64,000 nucleotides of DNA from Pseudomonas sp. NFR16. Its GTDB lineage: Bacteria > Pseudomonadota > Gammaproteobacteria > Pseudomonadales > Pseudomonadaceae. Made by a program: the position numbers and the translations under genes. The notes beneath the pieces were generated by a model. The model ran no database searches, was not told where the DNA came from, and worked only from the letters and a program-made list of their open reading frames with translations. The DNA lies in contig NZ_FNYJ01000001.1 of NCBI RefSeq assembly GCF_900108875.1, positions 558,001 through 622,000 of the forward strand. The letters run 5' to 3'. The stretch's first letter is position 1. The number at the start of each line of letters is the position of its first letter. This document shows, piece by piece, positions 10,421 to 18,683 of the stretch.

Positions 10421-12511
10421 ATGCTGATCGGCCACTACACGTTTTCCCTGGTCCTGATTTCCGTCCTCGTGGCGATTCTGGCGTCCTACACTGCGCTCGA
10501 TCTGGTCGGCCGCATCGCTACCGCCACCGGCAAGGCGGTGATGATGTGGATCGGCGGCGGCGCGCTGTCCATGGGCATCGGCATCTGGTCGATGCACTTC
10601 ATCGGCATGCTCGCGTTCCAGTTGCCGATCGATCTGGGCTTCGATCTCGGCCTGACACTTCTGTCCCTGTTGATCAGCATTCTGTCCTCGGGGTTCGCCT
10701 TGTGGCTGGTCAGTCACCAGCGCGTTCCGGTCCTGCACATTCTCTGCGGCGCACTGCTGATGGGGCTGGGCATCAGCGCCATGCATTACACCGGTATGGC
10801 GGCGTTGCGCATGCAGCCAGGGATCGATTACGACCCGACGCTGTTCGGCGCGTCCCTGCTGATCGCCGTCGGTGCTTCCGCCGCCGCGTTGTGCATCGCC
10901 TTGCGCCTGCGCCGGCAAACGCCGTATGTGCGCCTGGCCCGCGGCGGGGCAGCAATCATCATGGGCTTCGCCATCGTTGGCATGCATTACACCGGCATGG
11001 CGGCCGCGGGTTTTCCCGAGGGCAGTTTCTGCGGTGCGGCATCGACCGGTCTGCGCACTGACGGCCTGGACAAACTGGTGCTGGTCACCAGTCTTGCGGT
11101 GTTGGGCATCACATTGCTCACCTCGGTACTGGATGCGCGCATGGAAGCCCGTACCGCCGCGCTGTCGCAATCGCTGAGCGACGCCAACCGCGAGCTCACG
11201 CAACTGGCCCTGCACGACACGCTGACCGGTCTGCCCAACCGAATCCTGCTGGCCGACCGTATCGAACAGGCAATGCGCAAGGTCGACGCCCACGGCGGCA
11301 TGTTCGCGGTCATGTTCATGGATCTGGACGGCTTCAAACCGGTCAACGACGCGTTCGGTCACCACGTGGGCGATCAATTGTTGCGCGAGGTGGCGCTGCG
11401 CATGCGCGAGAATTTCCACCGCCACGACACGCTGGCGCGCATCGGCGGCGACGAGTTCGTGCTGCTGGTGGAACTGGAAGAGCTCGATGACGCGGCGACA
11501 GTGGCGGCGCGGCAGGTTTCGCTGGTCGCCAGGCCCTTCAGCGTGCAGGACCATGACCTGCAAGTGACCGTCAGCATCGGCATCAGCCTGTACCCCGGCA
11601 ATGGCCAGAGCCAGCAGGAGTTGCTGATGAACGCCGACGCCGCGATGTATCACGCCAAGAGCGCGGGCAAGAATGGCTACAGCTTTTTCGACGCCTCGAT
11701 GAACACTAACGCGCGTAATCAGTTGCAACTGCTGCAGGATTTACGGGCTGGACTGCGTGAAGGGCAGTTCTGTCTGCATTACCAGCCCAAATTTTCCGCT
11801 GGCACCCGCGAGCCTGTTGGTGCCGAGGCGCTGGTACGATGGAACCATCCGCAGCACGGTTTACTGATGCCGGACAAATTCATCGGGCTGGCAGAGAAAA
11901 CCGGTCTGATCATCAACATCGGTGAATGGGTGCTCAACGAGGCCTGCCGACAGATGCGCGTCTGGTATGACGGCGGATTCACCCATTGGCGGATCGCCGT
12001 GAACCTGTCGGCTCTGCAGTTTTGTCATGCGGGACTGGTGGACACCGTCGCCCGCGCGCTGGCGACCCACGGCCTGCCGGCCAACTGCCTGACCCTGGAA
12101 ATCACCGAAACCACGGCCATGAACGACGCTGACGCCAGCATGACGGTGCTGCAGAAATTGTCGGACATGGGCGTGGACCTTTCCATCGATGACTTCGGCA
12201 CCGGTTATTCCAGCCTGATGTACCTGAAACGCTTGCCGGCCAACGAACTGAAGATCGACCGGGGTTTCGTGCGCGACCTGGAGCACGACAGCGACGACGC
12301 AGCAATCGTTTCCGCCATCGTGGCGCTGGGTCAGGCGCTGAACTTGCGGATCGTCGCGGAAGGTGTCGAGACCGCCAGCCAGCAAAACTTCCTGACCCGT
12401 CTGGGCTGTGATTCGCTGCAGGGTTATCTGCTGGGCCATCCATTGCCAGCGGACCGGTTCATGGCTGATATTAGCGCGGCACGGAAACACGTATCCGAAA
12501 ACACCCACTGA
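10421..12511 (+). CDS. mucR: MHYT-GGDEF-EAL cyclic-di-GMP protein (MucR-like)
   Basis: A 696-residue inner membrane protein. The N-terminal part (about 1-240) is a seven-helix MHYT sensor with three motifs: a degenerate MHFIGM near residue 58 and two exact MHYTGM near 120 and 187, which are thought to bind metal or gas ligands. The diguanylate cyclase domain has an intact GGDEF at 342-346 (RIGGDEFVLL). The phosphodiesterase domain has E469-A470-L471 (GAEALVRWN) and the DDFGTGYSSL loop at about 590. Both catalytic motifs are intact, so bifunctional activity is possible. Domain order and length match P. aeruginosa MucR, which supplies c-di-GMP to alginate polymerisation; orthology here is inferred from architecture only. 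It is probably a single-gene unit. Confidence 0.88.
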   Translation: MLIGHYTFSLVLISVLVAILASYTALDLVGRIATATGKAVMMWIGGGALSMGIGIWSMHFIGMLAFQLPIDLGFDLGLTLLSLLISILSSGFALWLVSHQRVPVLHILCGALLMGLGISAMHYTGMAALRMQPGIDYDPTLFGASLLIAVGASAAALCIALRLRRQTPYVRLARGGAAIIMGFAIVGMHYTGMAAAGFPEGSFCGAASTGLRTDGLDKLVLVTSLAVLGITLLTSVLDARMEARTAALSQSLSDANRELTQLALHDTLTGLPNRILLADRIEQAMRKVDAHGGMFAVMFMDLDGFKPVNDAFGHHVGDQLLREVALRMRENFHRHDTLARIGGDEFVLLVELEELDDAATVAARQVSLVARPFSVQDHDLQVTVSIGISLYPGNGQSQQELLMNADAAMYHAKSAGKNGYSFFDASMNTNARNQLQLLQDLRAGLREGQFCLHYQPKFSAGTREPVGAEALVRWNHPQHGLLMPDKFIGLAEKTGLIINIGEWVLNEACRQMRVWYDGGFTHWRIAVNLSALQFCHAGLVDTVARALATHGLPANCLTLEITETTAMNDADASMTVLQKLSDMGVDLSIDDFGTGYSSLMYLKRLPANELKIDRGFVRDLEHDSDDAAIVSAIVALGQALNLRIVAEGVETASQQNFLTRLGCDSLQGYLLGHPLPADRFMADISAARKHVSENTH

Positions 12512-12586
12512 CGCTTCACGCTGTGCCAACACATAACAATAGAAAACACACAACACGTCACGAGCATCGATCGATTCGGAAACTTC

Positions 12587-13333
12587 ATGGATAAAAACCT
12601 CCTCATCACTGGCGGCTCCCGAGGTATCGGCGCCGCCACGGCAGTTCTGGCGGCTGCACAGGGTTATCGCGTTTGCATCAATTATCTGTCCGACCACGCC
12701 GCTGCCGAGCGCGTGTGCGGCCAGATCCGCGAGGCGGGGGGACACGCCATCGCGGTACAGGGAGACGTCAGCAACGAAGACGAAATCATTCGTCTGTTCG
12801 CGCGCGTGGATGCCGAACTCGGACGGATCACGGCGCTGGTCAACAACGCCGGCACCGTGGCCGAGACCTCGCGCGTCGATGCGATGTCGGAGTTTCGCCT
12901 GCTCAAGATCATGATGAGCAACGTGGTCGGGCCGATGCTGTGCAGCAAACATGCATTGTTGCGCATGCTGCCGCGCCACGGTGGGCGCGGCGGCAGCATC
13001 GTCAATGTGTCTTCGGTGGCGGCGCGTCTGGGCTCGCCCGGCGAGTACGTGGACTACGCCGCGTCCAAGGGCGCGCTCGACACCTTCACGGTCGGGCTGG
13101 CCAAGGAAGTGGCGGGCGAAGGGGTGCGGGTCAACGCGGTGCGACCCGGGTACATCTTTACCGAATTCCACGCGCTGAGCGGGGATCCGCAGCGGGTCAG
13201 CAAGCTGGAGCCGACCATTCCCATGGGCCGCGGCGGGCTGGCCGATGAGGTGGCCGAAGCGATCCTGTGGCTGCTCTCGGACAAGGCGTCGTACTCCACC
13301 GGGACGTTCATCGATCTCGGCGGCGGTCGTTAG
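12587..13333 (+). CDS. Short-chain dehydrogenase/reductase (SDR, glucose-dehydrogenase-like)
   Basis: A 248-residue classical SDR. The NAD(P)-binding glycine motif TGGSRGIGAAT lies at residues 7-17, the NNAG motif at about 86-89, the catalytic serine in VNVSSVAAR, and the catalytic Tyr-x-x-x-Lys in YAASKGALDTF; the C-terminus SYSTGTFIDLGGGR is also family-typical. The substrate cannot be told from sequence; database names for such proteins range from glucose 1-dehydrogenase to 3-oxoacyl-ACP reductase. The start ATG 12587 has GGAAA upstream. It is separated by 75 bp from mucR and convergent with the MocR gene. An 8-bp inverted repeat (13354-13361 / 13380-13387) lies between the convergent stops. 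Confidence 0.88.
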   Translation: MDKNLLITGGSRGIGAATAVLAAAQGYRVCINYLSDHAAAERVCGQIREAGGHAIAVQGDVSNEDEIIRLFARVDAELGRITALVNNAGTVAETSRVDAMSEFRLLKIMMSNVVGPMLCSKHALLRMLPRHGGRGGSIVNVSSVAARLGSPGEYVDYAASKGALDTFTVGLAKEVAGEGVRVNAVRPGYIFTEFHALSGDPQRVSKLEPTIPMGRGGLADEVAEAILWLLSDKASYSTGTFIDLGGGR

Positions 13334-13424
13334 GTCCGGGGTCGATGAAGCACACCTGCGGCAGCGCAAAGATCCGCTCCCGCAGGTCTGATGTCTTGAG
13401 TATGAAATCAGGCAGACCTCGCGT

Positions 13425-14876
13425 TTAACCCACCATCATTGACCGGATGATCTTGCCCAGGGTCTCCATCGCGCGTTCGCTCGTGTCGCTCCAGGGCGTG
13501 CCGTAGTTCAGGCGGATGCAGTGCTTGAACCGGCGCGTAGGCGAGAAGATCGGCCCCGGCGCGACGCTGATGCCCTGCGCCAGAGCAATCTGAAAGACCT
13601 TCAGGGAATCCACCTGCTCAGGCAGTTCCAGCCAGAGGAAATAGCCTCCCGACGGTTGGCTCACGCGTGTCTGCGCGGGGAAATATCGCGCCACGGCACC
13701 CAGCATGGCGCGCAACTGATCTTCCAGACTGTTACGCAGCTTGCGCAAATGACGGTCGTATCCGCCATGTTGCAAGTAATCGGCAATGGCCGCCTGGGCG
13801 GGCATCGAGGCACACAGCGAGGTCATCAGTTTCAGCCGCTCGACTTTCTGCGCGTAACGTCCTGCCGCGACCCAGCCGACGCGATATCCTGGGGCCAGGC
13901 TCTTGGCGAACGAGCCGCAATGCAGCACCAGGCCCTCGGTGTCGAACGCTTTGGCCGGCTTGGGCGCATGCTGACCGTAATAGAGTTCGGCGTACACGTC
14001 GTCTTCGATCAGCGGGACGTCATGTTTGCGCAGCAATTCCACGAGTTTGCGTTTGCGGGCCTCGGAAACCGTCGCGCCCGTGGGGTTCTGGAAGCTGGTC
14101 ATGCTCCAGCAGGCCTTGACCGGGTAGCGTTCCAGCGTCTGCGCCAGAATGCCCAGATCGATGCCGGTCTGCGGATGCACCGGGATTTCCACGGCCTTGA
14201 GCTTCAGCCGTTCCAGCACTTGCAGGCAGGCATAGAACGCGGGGGCCTCGATGGCCACCAGATCGCCCGGTTCGGTGACCGCTTGCAGACACAGGTTCAA
14301 CGCTTCGAGCGCACCGTTGGTGATCAGCAATTCTTCCATCGGCAGCATCTGCCCGGCGACCATGTAGCGCAGGGCTATCTGCCGCCGCAACACCGGATTG
14401 CCCGGCGACAGGTCACTGACCACCATGCGCGGGTCCATGTCTCGGGTCGCGCTGGCCAACGAGCGGGCCAGCCGTTGCAGCGGGAACAGTCCGGCACTGG
14501 GGAATGCCGAACCGAAGGGCACGGTGTTGGGATCCTTGATCGATTCCAGCACCGAAAACACCAGTTCACTGACATCGACCTCGGTGGATTCGCTGACATG
14601 AGCCTCCTGCGAGGCATGCGCCGGGCTCTCCGGATCGAAACCCTGGGTGGCAAGGCCCTCGCGGCTGAAGCTGTCGTTGACGAAGTAACCCGACCGCGGG
14701 CGTGCGCGAATCAGGCCGCGTCGTTCCAGCAGGTAATAGGCCTGAAAGACCGTCGACGGGCTGATGCCGTGGGTCTGGCTGGCGTAGCGCACCGAGGGCA
14801 CGCGTTGACCGGCGGCCAGCACACCGGAGCGGATCAGCTCGGCGATATCGTCGGCAAACTTTTCATAACGCTTCAT
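13425..14876 (-). CDS. MocR-type PLP-dependent GntR-family transcriptional regulator
   Basis: A 483-residue fusion of a GntR winged helix-turn-helix (residues 1-75; MKRYEKFADDIAELIRSG.. RVPSVRYASQTHGISPSTVFQAYYLLERRGLIRARPRSGYFV) and a fold-type I aminotransferase-like domain. The PLP Schiff-base lysine is Lys325 in CGSFAKSLAPGYRVGW; other aminotransferase landmarks are SFQNPTGATVS and EDDVYAELYYG. MocR proteins are normally activators or repressors of nearby metabolic genes and have little transaminase activity. The target here is not evident: the neighbouring SDR is convergent and the gene upstream (15137-15385) is on the same strand. Confidence 0.92.
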   Translation of the reverse strand: MKRYEKFADDIAELIRSGVLAAGQRVPSVRYASQTHGISPSTVFQAYYLLERRGLIRARPRSGYFVNDSFSREGLATQGFDPESPAHASQEAHVSESTEVDVSELVFSVLESIKDPNTVPFGSAFPSAGLFPLQRLARSLASATRDMDPRMVVSDLSPGNPVLRRQIALRYMVAGQMLPMEELLITNGALEALNLCLQAVTEPGDLVAIEAPAFYACLQVLERLKLKAVEIPVHPQTGIDLGILAQTLERYPVKACWSMTSFQNPTGATVSEARKRKLVELLRKHDVPLIEDDVYAELYYGQHAPKPAKAFDTEGLVLHCGSFAKSLAPGYRVGWVAAGRYAQKVERLKLMTSLCASMPAQAAIADYLQHGGYDRHLRKLRNSLEDQLRAMLGAVARYFPAQTRVSQPSGGYFLWLELPEQVDSLKVFQIALAQGISVAPGPIFSPTRRFKHCIRLNYGTPWSDTSERAMETLGKIIRSMMVG

Positions 14877-15136
14877 GGAGGGCTCGCGAATGCCCGGTGC
14901 AGGGCAGGGAGGCGTTGGGGAACGTCCGGCACTATGCGCGGGAAAGAGGTTTCAGTACAGGTGCAGTTTTTTCGATAAACAGCAGATCAGATGAAACGGG
15001 CTTCGACGCCCCGAGCAAATCCGTGGCGACTCCATGAGCGGCTCTGCCCATGGAAATGCGCCGTGATCCCACGACATGTCGCTCGCAGGGCGGTTGTTCA
15101 ACAGGCGCCTGGCGCGCCCGATCTCGTCAGTTCCGA

Positions 15137-15385
15137 TCAGACGACCGGCGAATCTTCACCCGGCTCCACGCCGACGGTGTGATGGCGCAGGTCGCGGGCT
15201 TTGTAGACCGTCAGCGCGTCGGCTTCAGCCTCGGTGATCGGGACTTTCCTGCCGCCGATTTCGGCTTCGGACATGTGTGTGACGTCATTGGTGGTGATGA
15301 TCACGTCGACCACCGCGCCGCGGTATTCGACGCCGTCGATGAGGGCTGAGCAATGCTCGTATGTGCCATCGAATTCCAGTGGCAT
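15137..15385 (-). CDS. Small conserved Pseudomonas protein (DUF3203-like)
   Basis: An 82-residue protein starting MPLEFDGTYEHCSALIDGVEY and containing IGGRKVPITEAEADALTVYKARDLRHH. I associate this pattern (polar N-terminus, then a conserved 'VPITEAEADALT' segment) with the DUF3203 family of unknown function found in Pseudomonas; that assignment is from memory and needs a profile search. The start at 15385 is preceded by GGAGA at good spacing; the frame is open to 15448 but the longer start lacks a ribosome site. It is acidic and soluble, with no signal peptide or membrane segment. It diverges from the MgtC-family gene across a 155-bp gap. Confidence 0.7.
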   Translation of the reverse strand: MPLEFDGTYEHCSALIDGVEYRGAVVDVIITTNDVTHMSEAEIGGRKVPITEAEADALTVYKARDLRHHTVGVEPGEDSPVV

Positions 15386-15540
15386 GATCGTTCTCCAGCG
15401 CAGGTTGATGAAGGTACGACTGCACCTCCAGACCGTCGTTTCCGCCATCCGACCGTGGGCATCATGCCTTGGCGCGGAATTTCGTCCGAGGCGCCGCGGT
15501 CCATAGCTCTGATCGCCCGCAACGGGAAAAAGGAATGCCT

Positions 15541-16086
15541 ATGAATGCCTGGTGGCAAGAAGTCGTGGACACGCTGCAAGCCGAATTTTCCGACATCACG
15601 GACGCCGCTCAACTGACCCGGGTGACCGTACGATTGGTCATCGCCGCGCTATTGGGGGCGGTGCTGGGGTTTGAGCGCGAGCATAAAGGCAAGGCGGCGG
15701 GGGTTCGCACGCACATGCTGGTGAGCATGGGGGCCGCGCTGTTTGTTCTGGTGCCGCGACTGGCGGGTGCTGACGACGCCGCGCTGAGTCGCGTGGTGCA
15801 GGGCATCGTGGCCGGGATCGGTTTTCTTGGCGCAGGCACCATTCTCAAGGGCGAGAATCTCAATACGCATCAGGTCAAAGGACTCACCACCGCTGCCGGT
15901 CTGTGGATGACCGCCGCCATTGGCATCGCCGCAGGAATGGGCAGGGAAATGACCGCTGTGCTGAGCACCATTCTGGCGCTGGGGATTCTCAGTCTGATGC
16001 CGTACATCGTTGATCGCTTCGATCCGCCAGAGAACCGGGAAAAGCGCCCGGATCGCAAGACCGGCGGCAATTCCCAGCAGCCCTGA
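15541..16086 (+). CDS. MgtC/SapB-family inner membrane protein
   Basis: A 181-residue membrane protein. About four hydrophobic helices are visible: residues 26-45, 60-76, 85-105 and 115-150. Family motifs are LGFEREHKGKAAGVRTHMLV and VQGIVAGIGFLGAGTILKG, followed by VKGLTTAAGLWMTAAIGIAAG. The short form, lacking the C-terminal ACT-like domain of Salmonella MgtC, ends in a hydrophilic tail rich in Arg/Asp. MgtC proteins promote survival in low magnesium and inside macrophages by acting on F-type ATPase or phosphate uptake; the role of this short version is not established. ATG 15541 was chosen over upstream starts (15469, 15535) because AAAGGA sits 6 nt before it. Confidence 0.88.
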   Translation: MNAWWQEVVDTLQAEFSDITDAAQLTRVTVRLVIAALLGAVLGFEREHKGKAAGVRTHMLVSMGAALFVLVPRLAGADDAALSRVVQGIVAGIGFLGAGTILKGENLNTHQVKGLTTAAGLWMTAAIGIAAGMGREMTAVLSTILALGILSLMPYIVDRFDPPENREKRPDRKTGGNSQQP

Positions 16087-16133
16087 GCATGCCCGATCCC
16101 GCCAGAGCAGGCGTCGGCATGCCCAGGCGTGGA

Positions 16134-16310
16134 TCATTCCGGAAAGTTGTCGTCGAGAACCGCAGGTGGCTCCTGGGAAGGCGGGTCGCCCTTGGGCTCC
16201 TCGATTACCGGAGGCATGGTTGGCGGTGGCGGCACTTCGGGATTGCGCCCCGGCAATTCCGGGTTGTCGATGTTTGGATCGGGTGTTTCTGCGGGAATGG
16301 GAATGTTCAT
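16134..16310 (-). CDS. 58-residue proline-rich acidic protein
   Basis: The predicted product is MNIPIPAETPDPNIDNPE... with 19 prolines in 58 residues, 12 Asp/Glu, one Lys, one Arg and no Cys. It is almost certainly intrinsically disordered, with a PPPP run in the middle. The start at 16310 is favoured by an AAGGAAGGTG ribosome site; an in-frame ATG 13 codons upstream (MTPLDTALKEGEA) is the alternative, and the frame is open to 16904 only as the shadow of glgE. I recall similar short proline-rich proteins in Pseudomonas genomes but no known function. It lies convergent to the MgtC gene and divergent from glgE, sharing the 320-bp upstream region with it. Confidence 0.65.
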   Translation of the reverse strand: MNIPIPAETPDPNIDNPELPGRNPEVPPPPTMPPVIEEPKGDPPSQEPPAVLDDNFPE

Positions 16311-16480
16311 GGCTTCACCTTCCTTGAGCGCCGTGTCGAGAGGCGTCATTGCCGGTTTTTCAAAGCGCTCGCAGGCTTCGACCTGTCGCCGCTTTGAATG
16401 ATTCAGCACAATTCTCAAGCGCGGATCAAACGGCTGACTAAGCTGGCATTGCTTCGATTTTTTTGCATCACAAGCTCTTT

Positions 16481-16508
16481 GAACTTTTCCCCAAGGCTGG
16501 CGTTCGGA
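16481..16508 (+). promoter_or_regulatory. Candidate AlgU (sigma-22/RpoE-like) promoter for the glgE-treS-glgB operon
   Basis: GAACTT (16481-16486) is followed after exactly 17 bp by TCGGA (16504-16508). This fits the AlgU consensus GAACTT-N16/17-TCtgA. Predicted transcription would begin near 16515, about 115 bp before the glgE start. The rest of the 320-bp divergent gap (16311-16630) shows no other ORF or clear repeat. The site makes sense for a trehalose/glucan operon, because AlgU controls osmotic and desiccation responses in Pseudomonas. Confidence 0.6.
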
Positions 16509-16630
16509 ACCTATGCGGCCACGTCGGGATGCGGTGAATCCGGTGGCTCCCCCTATTGTTTCTATGGATAAGACGTTGCTGGAACGGACTCTTACAAGGA
16601 GCGTCCCTGGGGCGTGAGGAGTGATGCTCG

Positions 16631-18667
16631 ATGAATGTGACTGCAGATCAGCCATACGGTCCGGATTCCCTGGCCACCGATATACCGCACCCAACCCAGC
16701 CTTTACCCCTGACTCAGGCCTTGCAGCTGCCGCGTATCGTGATTGAAGACACGCAGCCGGTGATCGATGCCGGGCAGCTTGCGGCCAAGGCGATCGTCGG
16801 CCAACCGGTGGTGGTGACCAGCAAGGTATTCGCCGACGGTCACGACAAGATGGCCGTGCGTATCCTGTACCGTGCAGCAAACGAAGAAGAATGGCACCAG
16901 GCACCGATGCGGGAGCTGGGCAACGACAGCTGGATCGGCGAGTTCACCCCGACATCCGTGAGCCGGTATGTGTTCCGTCTCGAGGCCTGGATAGACCAGT
17001 TCGCCAGTTATCGCTACGAACTCGAGAAGAAGTATTCAGCCGGCGTGCCCATCGGCCTTGAGCTGGAAGAGGGGCGTCTGCACCTGGTCCATGCGGCCGA
17101 ACGCAGTCAGCATGAATTGCGGGGCCAGCTCGACAGCCTTCTGCGGCGCCTGGGTGAGAACACTGAGCACGAGGCTCAGGTGGCGCTGCTGCTCAACAGC
17201 GAAACTGCGGCGATCATGGCCAAGGCCGACAATCACGCGTTTCTGAGCCGCAGTATTGAATTCCCCCTTGAGGTCGAGCGCGAGCGTGCCCAGTTCGCCA
17301 GTTGGTACGAACTGTTCCCGCGCTCGATTACAGACGACAAGCATCGCCACGGCACCTTCAATGACGTGCACAGCCGGCTGCCGATGATCCGCGACATGGG
17401 ATTCGACGTGCTGTATTTCCCGCCGATTCACCCGATCGGTCGTGCCCATCGCAAGGGTCCGAACAACTCGCTGCAGGCAGGGCCGGACGATCCCGGCAGC
17501 CCGTACGCCATCGGCAGCGCTGACGGCGGCCACGACGCGATTCACCCGCAACTGGGCACCCGTGAGGACTTCCGCAATCTCGTCGCGGCCGCAGCCGAGC
17601 ACGGGCTTGAAATCGCGCTCGATTTCGCCATCCAGTGTTCTCAGGATCACTTGTGGCTCAAGGAGCACCCGGGCTGGTTCTCGTGGCGCCCGGACGGCAC
17701 GATTCGCTACGCCGAAAATCCGCCGAAAAAATATCAGGACATCGTCAACGTCGATTTCTACGCTCCGGACGCGATCCCGAGTCTGTGGCTTGAGTTGCGC
17801 GACGTGGTGCTGGGCTGGGTCGAGGAGGGCGTGAAGATCTTCCGCGTCGACAACCCGCACACCAAGCCGCTGCCGTTCTGGCAATGGATGATTGCCGACA
17901 TCCGGGCTCAGCACCCGGACGTGATGTTCCTCGCCGAGGCGTTCACCAAGCCTGCAATGATGGCGCGGCTGGGCAAGGTAGGTTATTCGCAGAGCTACAC
18001 CTACTTCACGTGGCGCAACACCAAGGCCGAGCTGGCCGAGTATTTCACCCAGCTCAACGAGTCGCCGTGGCGCGAGTGCTACCGGCCCAACTTCTTCGTC
18101 AACACGCCGGACATCAACCCGTACTTCCTGCACGATTCAGGGCGTCCGGGATTCCTCATCCGCGCGGCGTTGGCGACCATGGGCTCGGGCCTGTGGGGCA
18201 TGTATTCGGGCTTCGAGTTGTGCGAGTCGGCGCCTGTGCCGGGCAAGGAGGAATACCTGGACTCCGAGAAGTACGAGATTCGTCCGCGGGACTTTACCCA
18301 GCCTGGCAACATCATTGCCGAGATCGCCCAGCTCAACCGCATCCGTCGCCAGAACCCGGCGTTGCAGACGCACCTTGGGCTGCGCATTTACAACGCCTGG
18401 AACGACAACATTCTCTACTTCGGCAAACGCAGCCATGACGGCAGCAACTTCATTCTGATCGCGGTGAGTCTGGATCCGGTCAACCCTCAGGAAGCTCACT
18501 TCGAGCTGCCGCTGTGGGAGCTGGGTCTGCCGGACGACGCCGCGACCCTGGGCGAAGACCTCATGACCGGGCACACCTGGACCTGGTACGGAAAGACGCA
18601 GTGGATGCGCATCGATCCGTCTTATCAGCCGTTCGGAATCTGGCGCATCAAAACCACAAACCAATAA
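16631..18667 (+). CDS. glgE: Alpha-1,4-glucan:maltose-1-phosphate maltosyltransferase GlgE
   Basis: A 678-residue GH13 enzyme that adds maltosyl units from maltose 1-phosphate to the end of alpha-1,4-glucans. It has an N-terminal beta domain (PRIVIEDTQPVIDAGQLAAKAIVGQPVVVTSKVFADGHD), then the catalytic barrel with the GlgE signature 'FPPIHPIGRAHRKG'. The expected nucleophile is Asp407 in IFRVDNPHTKP and the acid/base is Glu436 in FLAEAFTKP; DFAIQCSQDHLW is another GlgE-specific segment. Length is family-typical. ATG 16631 has GAGGAG upstream. It is first in the operon, 16 bp before treS, and works with TreS-maltokinase and GlgB. Confidence 0.95.
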   Translation: MNVTADQPYGPDSLATDIPHPTQPLPLTQALQLPRIVIEDTQPVIDAGQLAAKAIVGQPVVVTSKVFADGHDKMAVRILYRAANEEEWHQAPMRELGNDSWIGEFTPTSVSRYVFRLEAWIDQFASYRYELEKKYSAGVPIGLELEEGRLHLVHAAERSQHELRGQLDSLLRRLGENTEHEAQVALLLNSETAAIMAKADNHAFLSRSIEFPLEVERERAQFASWYELFPRSITDDKHRHGTFNDVHSRLPMIRDMGFDVLYFPPIHPIGRAHRKGPNNSLQAGPDDPGSPYAIGSADGGHDAIHPQLGTREDFRNLVAAAAEHGLEIALDFAIQCSQDHLWLKEHPGWFSWRPDGTIRYAENPPKKYQDIVNVDFYAPDAIPSLWLELRDVVLGWVEEGVKIFRVDNPHTKPLPFWQWMIADIRAQHPDVMFLAEAFTKPAMMARLGKVGYSQSYTYFTWRNTKAELAEYFTQLNESPWRECYRPNFFVNTPDINPYFLHDSGRPGFLIRAALATMGSGLWGMYSGFELCESAPVPGKEEYLDSEKYEIRPRDFTQPGNIIAEIAQLNRIRRQNPALQTHLGLRIYNAWNDNILYFGKRSHDGSNFILIAVSLDPVNPQEAHFELPLWELGLPDDAATLGEDLMTGHTWTWYGKTQWMRIDPSYQPFGIWRIKTTNQ

Positions 18668-18683
18668 TTCAAAGGATGTGGTC

